DNA from: Acinetobacter pittii
GTDB taxonomy: Bacteria > Pseudomonadota > Gammaproteobacteria > Pseudomonadales > Moraxellaceae
Direction: 5' to 3'
DNA: 64,000 nt
NCBI RefSeq assembly: GCF_034064985.1
Contig: NZ_CP139249.1
Span: forward strand, 1,736,001 to 1,800,000
How positions within the stretch are numbered: the first letter of the stretch is position 1; the number at the start of each line of letters is the position of its first letter. The notes beneath the pieces were generated by a model. The model worked only from the letters and a program-made list of their open reading frames with translations, was not told the DNA's origin and made no database searches. The position numbers were made by a program, and so were the translations under genes. This document shows positions 27,521-35,852 of this stretch, piece after piece.

Positions 27521-28588
27521 ATGACAAATCCTAACGATTCAAACTGGATAATTTATGGAGCAAATGGCTACACGGGCGAGTTAATCGCTCGTGAAGCTGT
27601 ACGCCAAGATCTAAAACCAACTTTGGCTGGTCGTAATAAAGCGAAAGTTGCTGCACTTGCTCAAGAGTTGGGGCTCGACTATAAAGCTTTTGGGCTTGAT
27701 AACGTAGATGCGGTAAGTGAACAACTCCAAGGCTTTAAATTGGTGATGCACTGTGCAGGGCCATTTTCAGCAACATCAAAACCCATGATGGAAGCTTGTA
27801 TAAAGGCTGGTGCTCACTATCTAGATATTACTGGTGAAATCGCCGTATTTGAATTGGCACAGTCACTTAACAGCCAAGCTGAAAAAGCCGATGTTGTGCT
27901 TTGTCCGGGTGTCGGTTTCGATGTGATCCCGACAGATTGTGTTGCTGCTGCACTGAAAGAAGCATTGCCAGATGCGACTCATTTAGCGCTTGGTTTTGAC
28001 TCTAGAACAGGGTTTTCACCAGGTACAGCTAAAACAAGTACAGAAGGCATGGCCGAAGGCGGAAAAATTCGTAAAAACGGAAAAATTACCACCGTTCCAT
28101 TAGCCCATTATGTTCGAACCATTGATTTTGGTGACGGTAAAAAAAGTGCCATGAGTGTTCCGTGGGGAGACGTATCTACAGCGTTCTATACAACAGGTAT
28201 TCCAAACATTGAAGTATTTGTACCTGCATTTCCCAAAATGATTATGGGCGCGAAAATGATGAACTATTTACGCCCAGTATTAAAAATTAATGCTGTACAG
28301 AAGTTTATTAAATCGCGTATTGAAAAAACGGTTGTTGGGCCAAATGAGGAACTTCGCGCAAAAGTACCTACCTATGTTTGGGGTGAAGCAAGAAATACGC
28401 GTGGGGAAATCAAAACCGCCCGCATCCAAACGGAAAACGCTTATAGCCTTACCGTAAATGGCTCACTGACTGTGGTGAATTATTTACTCAAAAATACCGT
28501 TAAGGGTGGTACATACACACCTGCAAAATTGATGGGTTATAAGCTAGTGACCGAACTACCGGGTTCTGGTCCACTGGTCATTAATTAA
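27521..28588 (+). CDS. Saccharopine dehydrogenase/trans-acting enoyl reductase-like protein
   Basis: 355 residues beginning with a Rossmann motif, IIYGANGYTGELIAREA, followed by HCAGPFSATSKPMMEAC and LDITGE. These are typical of the saccharopine dehydrogenase NADP-binding superfamily, which includes mycobacterial trans-acting enoyl reductases. Lysine-pathway function is unlikely here. I use the ATG at 27521 rather than the in-frame GTG 12 bases earlier. It starts 16 bases after the OYE stop, so the two are co-transcribed. A reductive step on the same electrophilic substrate class is plausible. Confidence 0.82.
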   Translation: MTNPNDSNWIIYGANGYTGELIAREAVRQDLKPTLAGRNKAKVAALAQELGLDYKAFGLDNVDAVSEQLQGFKLVMHCAGPFSATSKPMMEACIKAGAHYLDITGEIAVFELAQSLNSQAEKADVVLCPGVGFDVIPTDCVAAALKEALPDATHLALGFDSRTGFSPGTAKTSTEGMAEGGKIRKNGKITTVPLAHYVRTIDFGDGKKSAMSVPWGDVSTAFYTTGIPNIEVFVPAFPKMIMGAKMMNYLRPVLKINAVQKFIKSRIEKTVVGPNEELRAKVPTYVWGEARNTRGEIKTARIQTENAYSLTVNGSLTVVNYLLKNTVKGGTYTPAKLMGYKLVTELPGSGPLVIN

Positions 28589-28683
28589 TAAAGCCTTTAT
28601 TAAAACAGCACATTTATTGATGGTCCCGAGTAAGGTTTTCACTATCAAAAGATTGGCTGATTTTTTTCTATAGTATTTGCATG

Positions 28684-28723
28684 AAAAAACGAATTACAGC
28701 GTGGGTCCGTAATTCGTTTTTTT
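28684..28723. terminator. Bidirectional terminator
   Basis: AAAAAACGAATTAC and GTAATTCGTTTTTT form a perfect 14-bp stem with an 11-base loop, T-rich on both strands, between the OYE operon and the convergent merR gene. Confidence 0.88.
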
Positions 28724-28814
28724 AGATTTATAAAATGATACTTAAATGCTGTGGTTACTTAGTTGATACCAGTACCCATCTATACAACGCGAGAGCGATT
28801 AACTCTAATTGAAA

Positions 28815-29231
28815 TTATGGTGTTTTTGCGTTGTCAAAATAGAGATTCATCAGACGTTCTGCATTTTGCTCACATGTAATTTCATCTGGTTTGTTATTAA
28901 TAGCTTCAATCATGGTATGTAAGTTTTGCTTACTGACTTTTAGCTTTTGTTCTAAAATTTCTATTTCCTGAATTTTGGTTTCAATCGTTTGAATGAGAGC
29001 ATCATGATCCCAAGCGACAACTTTCGACGGCAAAAATGCTTTAATTTCTGCTAAGGAAAACCCAACTTGCTGGGCTTGTTGAATTAAAGAAAGTTGTTTC
29101 AAATCGTTATCGGTATATTCACGGTAACCATTCGATTTTCTTTTGGCTTTAGGCAAGAGTTTAATTTGCTCGTAATAACGAATAGTAGGGGTACTTAAAC
29201 CACTTAATTTCGATAACTCGCTAATATTCAT
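28815..29231 (-). CDS. MerR family transcriptional regulator of the local detoxification regulon
   Basis: 138 residues from the ATG at 29231, chosen because AGAGAG lies 9 bases upstream and MerR proteins start MNISEL. The N-terminal winged helix (ELSKLSGLSTPTIRYYEQ, GYREYTDNDLKQL) is followed by a long coiled-coil helix (about residues 75-108). The one Cys is Cys120, near the C-terminus; metal-binding Cys pairs are absent, so a metal sensor is unlikely and an electrophile or redox sensor is possible. Four nearby promoters carry matching dyads with 19-bp spacers. The gene diverges from the DJ-1 gene across one of these. Confidence 0.88.
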   Translation of the reverse strand: MNISELSKLSGLSTPTIRYYEQIKLLPKAKRKSNGYREYTDNDLKQLSLIQQAQQVGFSLAEIKAFLPSKVVAWDHDALIQTIETKIQEIEILEQKLKVSKQNLHTMIEAINNKPDEITCEQNAERLMNLYFDNAKTP

Positions 29232-29245
29232 AGCTACATACTCTC

Positions 29246-29276
29246 TTGACATTCAAGCTAACTTTAGACTTATAGT
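29246..29276 (+). promoter_or_regulatory. MerR-type promoter for the DJ-1/PfpI gene
   Basis: -35 TTGACA, a 19-base spacer containing TTCAAG-CTAA-CTTTAG, then -10 TATAGT. The spacing matches the other three sites; each arm differs by one base (TTCAAG, CTTTAG). It lies just upstream of the merR start, so MerR bound here could also control its own gene. Confidence 0.82.
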
Positions 29277-29387
29277 AACACAAAAGCAAGGTTCATAACT
29301 TTACCAAGCACACACTTTCAGTAACAACTTTCTATGCTTTGATAGATGAAAGAATAGAATTATAAATATGAAAAATGAGGTGAGAAA

Positions 29388-30080
29388 ATGTCTAAACGCA
29401 TATTACATGTCGTGACCAATGTTTCACGCTATAAGGATGTAGATCAACAAACAGGACTGTGGTTAGGTGAACTTACCCATGCCTATGATGAGTTTGAAAA
29501 ACAAGGTTATGTGCAAGATATTGTGAGTCCAAATGGTGGAAAAACTCCAATTGAACCAAAATCGCTTGTGCCTTTAGTGGCAGATAAATCTGTTAAAGAC
29601 CGAGAAAAAGATCAGGCTTTTATTACGCTGCTGGCAAATACCTTTAAGCCTTCCGATATTAATTGGCAAGACTATGACGTGATCTATTACACAGGTGGCC
29701 ATGGGGTGATGTGGGATTTTTTAGATAACCCTGAATTGCAAGAAATCACCAAAAACATTTATGAAAAAGGCGGCATTGTTTCGAGTGTTTGTCATGGCTA
29801 TTGTGGCTTGCTCAATGTCAGACTTTCAAATGGTGAACGACTTATAAAAGGTAAAAAATTAACAGGCTTTGCATGGAGTGAAGAGGTTTTGGCAGGGGTG
29901 GCAAAAAAAGTGCCGTACAATGCCGAAGAGTTAGCGAAAGAATATGGTGCTCGTTATGAAAAGGCTTTTATTCCTTTTGCACCATATGTCGTTCAAGACG
30001 GCAAATTAATTACCGGTCAAAACCCTTTTTCAGCTAAAAAGACGGCTTTAGCGATAATAGAAGAGCTAGAAAAGTCATAA
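29388..30080 (+). CDS. DJ-1/PfpI superfamily protein (type 1 glutamine amidotransferase domain)
   Basis: 230 residues with the DJ-1/PfpI core: a nucleophile elbow with Cys135-His136 in SSVCHGYCG, the GGHG motif at 103-106 and an acidic residue candidate in the N-terminal GLWLGEL stretch. Hsp31- and YhbO-like members act as glutathione-independent glyoxalases or in carbonyl stress. This fits the neighbouring OYE and the MerR regulator. GAGGTGAG precedes the ATG. A MerR-type promoter and a downstream terminator make it a single-gene unit. Glyoxalase activity is inference from family. Confidence 0.86.
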   Translation: MSKRILHVVTNVSRYKDVDQQTGLWLGELTHAYDEFEKQGYVQDIVSPNGGKTPIEPKSLVPLVADKSVKDREKDQAFITLLANTFKPSDINWQDYDVIYYTGGHGVMWDFLDNPELQEITKNIYEKGGIVSSVCHGYCGLLNVRLSNGERLIKGKKLTGFAWSEEVLAGVAKKVPYNAEELAKEYGARYEKAFIPFAPYVVQDGKLITGQNPFSAKKTALAIIEELEKS

Positions 30081-30097
30081 TTTAATGATTCAAATAT

Positions 30098-30143
30098 AAA
30101 ACCCTAAAAGTAGGACCAGCGATGGGCTTTCTTTTAGGGTTTT
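30098..30143. terminator. Bidirectional terminator
   Basis: AAAACCCTAAAAG and CTTTTAGGGTTTT form a perfect 13-bp stem with a 20-base loop between the convergent DJ-1 and NDH-2-like genes. Confidence 0.85.
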
Positions 30144-30172
30144 AAATAAATGAATTCGTGTAAAAATTAACC

Positions 30173-31377
30173 TTAAGGAACAATTACAAAATCAGGGTTT
30201 GCTATTGCAAAAACTGCTTCACGGTTTGCAGCTGGTGGATAAATCCAAACAGTATTAATTTCTTGTTTAATTTTTTTAGCTTCATCACGCACAAATTGAA
30301 CCTGTCGATCCCATCCTTCAGTATAAGTGCGCCCCAAGGACCTAAGTCAACACAAGTGACATACTTCGGTTGGCTGTATGGATGAAGTGGTAAATCAACT
30401 AATTCTGCCGCAGCATTGTAACCCGCTACACGGCCTAGACTCATGGCGTGCTGACACGACATCATGTTAAAGTTACCTAAATCATCGGTAGGAACTTTTA
30501 CAGTGTCGCCAGTCACAAAAATGTTTTTTGCTTCGGGTGCATGTAAATAAGCATCCCCAATCAAACGGCCCAAATTATCTTTTTCACCTGCAATTTGAGA
30601 AGTGAGTGAGTTAGCTCGCATGCCCGCATTCCAGATCACGGTTTCTGCTTCAATTTTTTCGCCATTAGAAAGGGTCACACCAGTTGCATCAAGTGCAGTC
30701 ACGCGCAGTCCAGCTTTACCTTCAACACCCAGCTCGTTAAGGGCTTCTCGAATAACAGTAGCAGCTTGGTCACCCATCGCCGCGCCAATTTCTGTTGAGG
30801 AATCCACTAAAACTACACGGGCATCAGTTTCACCTAAAATGCTACGCAGACGTTCAGGCATTTCGGTAACAGTTTCTAACCCGGTAAGACCACCACCTGC
30901 AACGACTACGGTATTACGCGCTGCATTTGCAGGTTTACTGGCTAAGTTTTTAAGATGTTGGTCTAGTTTTTCAGCATCTTCTAGTGTGCTTACGCTAAAG
31001 CCATATTCGGTAAGACCTGATATCGGGGGCATAAACGTCGCACTTCCTGTTGCCAGAATAAAACGGTCATAGCTTAAGGATTGTTTGTTGCCATCGGTGG
31101 TTGAAACTTCGATGGTCTGTTGATCGGCGTTAATTTTATCTACCCAACCTGCCAGAAATTTAACCCCCACCACACTTAATAACGCTGAAATATCTGGATT
31201 CATGTTTTCAAGCACAGCTTCATAAAGACGAGGACGAATCCCAACATTGGGGCTAGGGGAAACCATCAGCACCTCAATGTTTTGTTCTTGCGACGCTAAG
31301 TGAATTGCTCTTTGTGCAGCGAGTGCCGCCCATAAACCAGCAAAGCCAGAACCTGCAATAATAATACGCTTACTCAT
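30173..31377 (-). pseudogene. NDH-2-like NAD(P)/FAD oxidoreductase with a frameshift near the C-terminus
   Basis: The N-terminus has the FAD motif IIIAGSGFAGLWAALAAQ and the middle has the NAD motif VVVAGGGLTGLETV, as in type II NADH dehydrogenases and related flavoproteins. After WGAL (near base 30335) the frame goes wrong. The open frame yields an odd tail and stops at 30202, while the next frame continues YTEGWDRQVQFVRDEA then WIYPPAANREAVFAIANP to a stop at 30173. A single missing base, probably a T in a T run, explains this. The protein may be non-functional or carry an altered tail. The start has AGGATA upstream. Confidence 0.75.
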
Positions 31378-31397
31378 TTGATTATCCTTTTGATAGA

Positions 31398-31468
31398 TTT
31401 TCGGACATCACATTCCAACTCATCACAAAATTTTGGGTGAGCGAATCCTTTCCCTGATTGTCCGAAAA
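31398..31468. promoter_or_regulatory. Widely spaced inverted repeat upstream of the flavoprotein gene
   Basis: TTTTCGGACA (31398) and its exact complement TGTCCGAAAA (31459) are separated by 51 bases in the promoter region of the NDH-2-like gene, just after the rrf2 gene. They could be paired operator half-sites, for example for the adjacent Rrf2 regulator, or arms of a long hairpin in the leader. Confidence 0.5.
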
Positions 31469-31533
31469 ATCTGAGAAGGCGTTTAAAAAGAATTAAGGGA
31501 ATTTTATGTTAGGGTACGAACCCTATCAGTTCA

Positions 31534-32082
31534 TTAGTCGGGGGTATCCCGCGATATTTTACTTTTACGCATTTTTGCTGTTCTTCCTTCGATGCGTTCA
31601 TTGATCCAGCCATTTACATCACTAAAAAACACGTCAGGTGCATAACGGCCAAAACGGTCTGCAATATCGCCAAGTGTATGAGCACCTAAAGCATCTCGCA
31701 TGGCTTTTTCGGCTTGTAGCATGACTGCATGCACTGCACACACACCACTGGTTGCCCAATCTGGCGGGGCATTGTTAAAAACTGCACATTTTCCACGAAC
31801 TTCTTGACACTCAAAAAGCGGTTTTTCACCCTCAATTGCATTCACGATATCTAAAAAACTGATTTCGTGAGCAGATCGAGCCAGTAAATATCCACCACGA
31901 ACACCTTCCTGAGCAATAACGAGACCTGCCTTTTCAAGTTTAGGAAAAATCTTGGCCATAAAACTCGGAGAGACTCCTTGTAATTCAGCAAGGTCCTTAC
32001 TACTCAAAGGTTTATCTTCATTGTTCACAAGAAAAAGAAGACAATGAATCGCATACTCGACGCTACTAGTGATATAAGCCAT
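31534..32082 (-). CDS. Rrf2 family transcriptional regulator with three Cys residues
   Basis: 182 residues with the Rrf2 winged helix (YITSSVEYAIHCLLFL, LAELQGVSPSFMAKIFPKLEKAGLV, EGVRGGYLLAR). Cys92, Cys99 and Cys115 lie in the region that binds Fe-S clusters in IscR and NsrR, but their spacing is wider (6 and 15 residues between them), so a thiol-based or non-standard cluster sensor is possible. A tail of about 45 residues follows the usual family end. It lies upstream of the flavoprotein gene on the same strand and probably controls it. Its own promoter is covered by a perfect dyad. Confidence 0.85.
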   Translation of the reverse strand: MAYITSSVEYAIHCLLFLVNNEDKPLSSKDLAELQGVSPSFMAKIFPKLEKAGLVIAQEGVRGGYLLARSAHEISFLDIVNAIEGEKPLFECQEVRGKCAVFNNAPPDWATSGVCAVHAVMLQAEKAMRDALGAHTLGDIADRFGRYAPDVFFSDVNGWINERIEGRTAKMRKSKISRDTPD

Positions 32083-32106
32083 TTAATTTCATAATTGATC
32101 AATTAC

Positions 32107-32172
32107 AAACACAGACTAATGTAGTCTGTGTTTTAAGTCAACAATAAAACTAGGACAAGGTTAGTCCTAGTT
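32107..32172. promoter_or_regulatory. Two perfect dyads over the rrf2 promoter
   Basis: AAACACAGACTA and TAGTCTGTGTTT (32107-32133) form a perfect 12-bp dyad with a 3-base centre. AACTAGGAC and GTCCTAGTT (32148-32172) form a perfect 9-bp dyad with a 7-base centre. On the minus strand TTGACT and TAGTCT, 17 bases apart, make a promoter lying across the first dyad, so autorepression by Rrf2 is likely. The remaining 300 bases up to the next gene are AT-rich and show nothing else. Confidence 0.6.
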
Positions 32173-32471
32173 TAAAGAAGGCTATTTAAAAGTGTTAATT
32201 ATGAATGTATCTGATTGAATAATTTAAACTTTATTAAACAAACAGATTTTAATAATTTATAAAAAATATTTTATTAAGTTCTCTTAATCGTAAGAATGTC
32301 TAACAGGTGTTTAATCAAATAGTTCACCACTTATAAGTAAGATAGATGAAACGGGATAGGCATTTATCATTTATTTATAGAGTTATTTAAATTATATTTA
32401 CGTAGATTGTTTTACTTAAAATATTAAATAGCTTTATCTGAATAAAAATATTTTTTTATATAGCATGATGA

Positions 32472-32858
32472 ATGAATAAGAGAGTTGTTTTGAAAACTGA
32501 ATTTATTATTAGATGTATTTATGCACTTTGCCTTATCGGTGCAGGGTTCAACCATTTACAAACAGTTTTGATGCATGGTTTGTTTTGGGACTATAACAAT
32601 GCGCCTTTATTTACTTGTATTTATTGGACATCTTTAACGTTTATTGATCCACTTGCAGCAATTCTTCTATTTTATAGACCTCGTATCGGCTTAATTCTAA
32701 CTTTTCTTATTATATTTAGTGATGTCATTCACAACACTTGGATTACATTAAAGGTAGGGCGAGACTTGCTCAACTATATGTATATTTCCCAATTTTTATT
32801 TCTGGTTTTTGTTGTGTGCACAATTAAGTTTCCTTGGAAGGCACATAAGAAAAGTTAA
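32472..32858 (+). CDS. Small inner-membrane protein of unknown function
   Basis: 128 residues with about four hydrophobic helices (IIRCIYALCLIGAGFNHL, TCIYWTSLTFIDPLAAILL, IGLILTFLIIFSDVIHN, YISQFLFLVFVVCTI) and a basic C-terminus. I recognise no catalytic or transport motif. The first ATG has no clear ribosome-binding site. It is flanked by a long AT-rich region and a hairpin terminator and appears to be a lone transcription unit. Confidence 0.7.
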   Translation: MNKRVVLKTEFIIRCIYALCLIGAGFNHLQTVLMHGLFWDYNNAPLFTCIYWTSLTFIDPLAAILLFYRPRIGLILTFLIIFSDVIHNTWITLKVGRDLLNYMYISQFLFLVFVVCTIKFPWKAHKKS

Positions 32859-32868
32859 AATTTAAATA

Positions 32869-32900
32869 TTGGAGAGAAAAAGCATTCTTTTACTCTCCAA
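32869..32900. terminator. Hairpin between convergent genes
   Basis: TTGGAGAG and CTCTCCAA form a perfect 8-bp stem with a 16-base loop between the membrane-protein gene and the MBL-fold gene. Confidence 0.6.
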
Positions 32901-32915
32901 ATAATTTCTTCAAAC

Positions 32916-33935
32916 TTACGAACGCCACCAATAATTTTCGACATTCGGTTCATTAAGATTCAAGAGTTCACCCATTTGCGGTGTGCTAATCGCTAAATTA
33001 TTTTTTTGAGCCAAAGCGACAATACGTTCAAATGGATCATCCCAAGCATGAAGTGCCAAATCAAAAGTCCCATTGTGCACAGGCAACAAATGACGACCTT
33101 TTAAATCGATATGCGCTTGTAAAGTTTGCTCTGGCTGCATGTGAACATCGGGCCATTCGGGGTCGTAAGCACCAGTTTCTAACATGGTCAGATCGAAAGG
33201 GCCATAACGATGTCCAATCTCTTTAAACCCATCGAAATAGCCTGTGTCACCGCTGAAAAATACCCGTAGATCATTATCAATAATTACCCACGAAGCCCAA
33301 AGAGTCGCATTGCTATCACCCATACCACGGCCTGAAAAATGATGGGCAGGGGTAGCCACCAGTTCGAGTCCATCGACAGATGTTGTGTCCCACCAGTCGA
33401 GCTGTTGAACTTTTTCTGCTGGAATTCCCCATTTAATGAGAGTGTCACCCACACCAAGCGGTGTTAAGAAATGCTCAACTTTATCGTTAAGTTGCATGAC
33501 TGCATGGTAGTCGAGGTGGTCGTAGTGATTATGCGACAAAATCACGCCTTTGATGGGTGGTAATTCGGCAATGCTAATTGGGGGTTGATGGAAACGTTTT
33601 GGTCCAAGCCATTGAAAAGGTGATGCACGCTCTGAAAAAACTGGGTCGGTTAACCAAAACTCATTTTGAAGTTTTAACAAGATGGTTGAGTGGCCCAAAC
33701 GAAATAGAGAGCGATCGGGTGCACTTAAAAGCTGTTCTTTTGACAAACTTAAAACAGGAATTTCTTTGTTCGGAACTGTGTCTTTAGGTTTGTTAAATAG
33801 AAACTTCCACATAAGTTGAAGCGTTTTGCCAAAAGAAGGCTGGTGTTGGTTCGGACGCGTATTTCTAAATTTGCCATTGTGTTGTTGAGATGGCATTAAG
33901 GGAGCAGGCAAGTCTGTTGTGTTTGAAATAGTCAT
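32916..33935 (-). CDS. MBL-fold metallohydrolase (UlaG/NAPE-PLD-like)
   Basis: 339 residues of the metallo-beta-lactamase fold, with the metal motif HNHYDH in ILSHNHYDHLDYHA, a later metal ligand Asp in FFSGDTGYFDGF and a terminal His in LLPVHNGTFDL. The start of the core (LFRLGHSTILLKL) and length match the UlaG or NAPE-phospholipase-D-like group, which cleaves phosphoester or lactone substrates. It is downstream of a tetR gene on the same strand, with a terminator between them, and a TetR-type palindrome lies about 80 bases upstream of its start, so it is the probable repression target. AGGAAAAAC precedes the ATG. Confidence 0.86.
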   Translation of the reverse strand: MTISNTTDLPAPLMPSQQHNGKFRNTRPNQHQPSFGKTLQLMWKFLFNKPKDTVPNKEIPVLSLSKEQLLSAPDRSLFRLGHSTILLKLQNEFWLTDPVFSERASPFQWLGPKRFHQPPISIAELPPIKGVILSHNHYDHLDYHAVMQLNDKVEHFLTPLGVGDTLIKWGIPAEKVQQLDWWDTTSVDGLELVATPAHHFSGRGMGDSNATLWASWVIIDNDLRVFFSGDTGYFDGFKEIGHRYGPFDLTMLETGAYDPEWPDVHMQPEQTLQAHIDLKGRHLLPVHNGTFDLALHAWDDPFERIVALAQKNNLAISTPQMGELLNLNEPNVENYWWRS

Positions 33936-34011
33936 TTTGTTTTTCCTTATTGGAACAAACCTATATGTACAAATAAGAACTTGGGCTAAGTGCTTATTTT
34001 GATTATTTAAA

Positions 34012-34025
34012 TGAGTATTTACTCA
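34012..34025. promoter_or_regulatory. TetR-type operator upstream of the MBL-fold gene
   Basis: TGAGTATTTACTCA is an inverted repeat (TGAGT/ACTCA) about 80 bases before the MBL-fold start. The same arms occur at 34659-34676 before the tetR gene, which ties the two promoters to one regulator. Confidence 0.65.
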
Positions 34026-34040
34026 CTTATTAATTCATTC

Positions 34041-34071
34041 AAAAATAAGGACGCCGCGCATCCTTATTTTT
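34041..34071 (-). terminator. Terminator of the tetR gene
   Basis: AAAAATAAGGA and TCCTTATTTTT form a perfect 11-bp stem with a 9-base GC-rich loop, only a few bases after the tetR stop codon. The T tract suits termination on the minus strand. Confidence 0.8.
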
Positions 34072-34074
34072 TAT

Positions 34075-34644
34075 CTATATTGAAACTGCATGCCAAAAGG
34101 CTTCAAAACCTGATTTGCGATAACGCTCGGTTTGAGAAGGGTCTTGGGCAATAAAATTGAGTGTAACTTCGGCAAGCGCACCTAAAATTGAAGCAATAAA
34201 TAACGGTGGGTAATCTCTTAATTTTCCGTCATTAATACATTCTTGAATGTTTTGGGTGAGGTCACAAAAGGTTTGCATGCCAATTTGTTTGCTTTGTTCA
34301 GTAATTTGTTCTGAGGTCGAAAGCTGCGCCATCACTTTACGTTTAAGGGGAGCTTCTAAACTCCAGTCCAAATAGCTTTGCCAAATGTGCGACATTTGTG
34401 TTTGTAGGTCAGAATCAGCAGGGTAACTAAGCATCATCACCTGACGTAACTCAGCCTTTAGCGAAAGATATAACTGGTTAAGCAGCTCTTCTTTATTACT
34501 AAAATAGGTAAATAAAGTACCTTCTGCCACGCCAGCAACTTTGGCAATTTTTGAGGTAGACGCACGCTCGCCAAGCTCTGCCAATGTTTCGATAGCAGCA
34601 CTTAAAATTGCATTACGTTTATCTTCACTGCGAGGACGAGCCAT
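34075..34644 (-). CDS. TetR/AcrR family transcriptional regulator
   Basis: 189 residues from the ATG at 34644; an in-frame TTG two codons earlier is less likely. The N-terminal helix-turn-helix (KIAKVAGVAEGTLFTYFSNKEELL, about residues 27-50) is typical TetR. The C-terminal helices form the ligand pocket, with no recognisable effector signature. The opening ARPRSEDKRNAIL is common in AcrR-like repressors of stress or efflux genes. Matching palindromes before this gene and before the downstream MBL-fold gene argue for autorepression and repression of the hydrolase. Confidence 0.86.
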   Translation of the reverse strand: MARPRSEDKRNAILSAAIETLAELGERASTSKIAKVAGVAEGTLFTYFSNKEELLNQLYLSLKAELRQVMMLSYPADSDLQTQMSHIWQSYLDWSLEAPLKRKVMAQLSTSEQITEQSKQIGMQTFCDLTQNIQECINDGKLRDYPPLFIASILGALAEVTLNFIAQDPSQTERYRKSGFEAFWHAVSI

Positions 34645-34658
34645 ATACAAAAATATTA

Positions 34659-34676
34659 ATTGAGTGATTACTCAAT
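34659..34676. promoter_or_regulatory. TetR-type operator upstream of tetR
   Basis: ATTGAGT-GATT-ACTCAAT is a perfect 7-bp dyad directly upstream of the tetR start, placed to block its own promoter. Confidence 0.7.
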
Positions 34677-34776
34677 CATACATAAAAATATGAGCAGCGC
34701 AAGCGTAATAGAATTTTACTGTCATAAATTTACTATTTTATAAACTATTCATAAGCTGCAATATTTGACTCTTACA

Positions 34777-35673
34777 TCATAGGATTTGGTGTTCATGGGA
34801 CTTTTGCTGATCCCAATATAAATTCATCTGATATCTAACAATATCAATCGGTAGTGGATGCACCTTAATTTGAGGATAAGTATCTTTAAAATGAGCAATT
34901 TGACATTGAGGAATCGTGAGTAAATGGTCCATTTGTGTAATTAATCGGATTGCCGTTTCATATTGTTGGCAGCGGAAACTAATTGTTCTTTTGATACCTT
35001 GTTTAGATAAGAAAAAATCTTCAAAAACACGACCTGTAGGACGAGAGGACACTGTAATGTGCTTAGCTTCTAAATAAATTTTTTTGGTTAGGTTCGTTTT
35101 GGATAATAAGGGATGCTGCTTGCGACTTATTACTACAAACTGATCTTTAGTAAGGCATTCATAACCAATGCTATCTTCAACCGAATGTTGCACATCAATC
35201 GCAAAATCGATTTTCCCCGTAGAAAGCTCATGTCTTAAGTTTTTACGATCAATGCGTACGCTATTTAACTGCAAATTAGGATTAAATTGAGTTAAGTGCT
35301 GAATAATAGAGGGTAAAAAAATTCCTTCATACTCATCATTCATAGCAATTGTGAGATGCTTTAAATCTCGTGCTGGCACAAAGTCATGTGTGCTTTGAAT
35401 TGCTTGATGCATAAGTTGTAATGACTGTTCAATTTTAGGCCATAAACGTTTGGCTAAAGGTGATGGAACAACACCGTGTCCATCTCGAATAAATAATGGA
35501 TCATTAAAATGATCGCGTAAACGAGCTAATGCATGGCTAACAGCAGGTTGGCTTAGAAAAAGTTGTTCACTGGCCCGTGTTAGATTTTTTTCTTTATAAA
35601 TTGCCACAAATACACGAAATAAATTCAGGTCAATACGAGCAAGAGAGGCAATATTATTATTCATTTCATTCAT
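34777..35673 (-). CDS. LysR family transcriptional regulator (NodD/LeuO-like branch)
   Basis: 298 residues. RIDLNLFRVFVAIYKEKNLTR-type opening (here DLNLFRVFVAIYKEKNLT) and the helix-turn-helix LSQPAVSHALARLRDHFNDP are typical of the LeuO/NodD group. It diverges from the SDR gene at 35853 across a 180-base region, so it is the probable activator of the acyl-CoA cluster that starts there. The effector may be an aromatic, steroid-like or acyl compound, by analogy only. No strong ribosome-binding site precedes either of two near ATGs. Confidence 0.85.
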   Translation of the reverse strand: MNEMNNNIASLARIDLNLFRVFVAIYKEKNLTRASEQLFLSQPAVSHALARLRDHFNDPLFIRDGHGVVPSPLAKRLWPKIEQSLQLMHQAIQSTHDFVPARDLKHLTIAMNDEYEGIFLPSIIQHLTQFNPNLQLNSVRIDRKNLRHELSTGKIDFAIDVQHSVEDSIGYECLTKDQFVVISRKQHPLLSKTNLTKKIYLEAKHITVSSRPTGRVFEDFFLSKQGIKRTISFRCQQYETAIRLITQMDHLLTIPQCQIAHFKDTYPQIKVHPLPIDIVRYQMNLYWDQQKSHEHQIL

Positions 35674-35852
35674 AGTTTGTTATTCAAACAATTCATTTTA
35701 TTCATTGTAACAAGTTAGATATGGTCAGGAAATAGTGTAAGAAATAGAGTGATTAAAACCGTGAATTTTGAATGTAGCGCTTGTGGTAACAACATTTAGA
35801 AAGCGTTGATAACAACTAATTTTTATACAACCTAGGTACATAAGGAAGTGAT

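Noticed and set aside
30602..31072. A 156-codon plus-strand frame opposite the NDH-2-like gene
   Set aside because: Low-complexity Ser/Ala/Pro/Val-rich translation typical of an antisense frame, with the minus strand showing clear FAD and NAD motifs.
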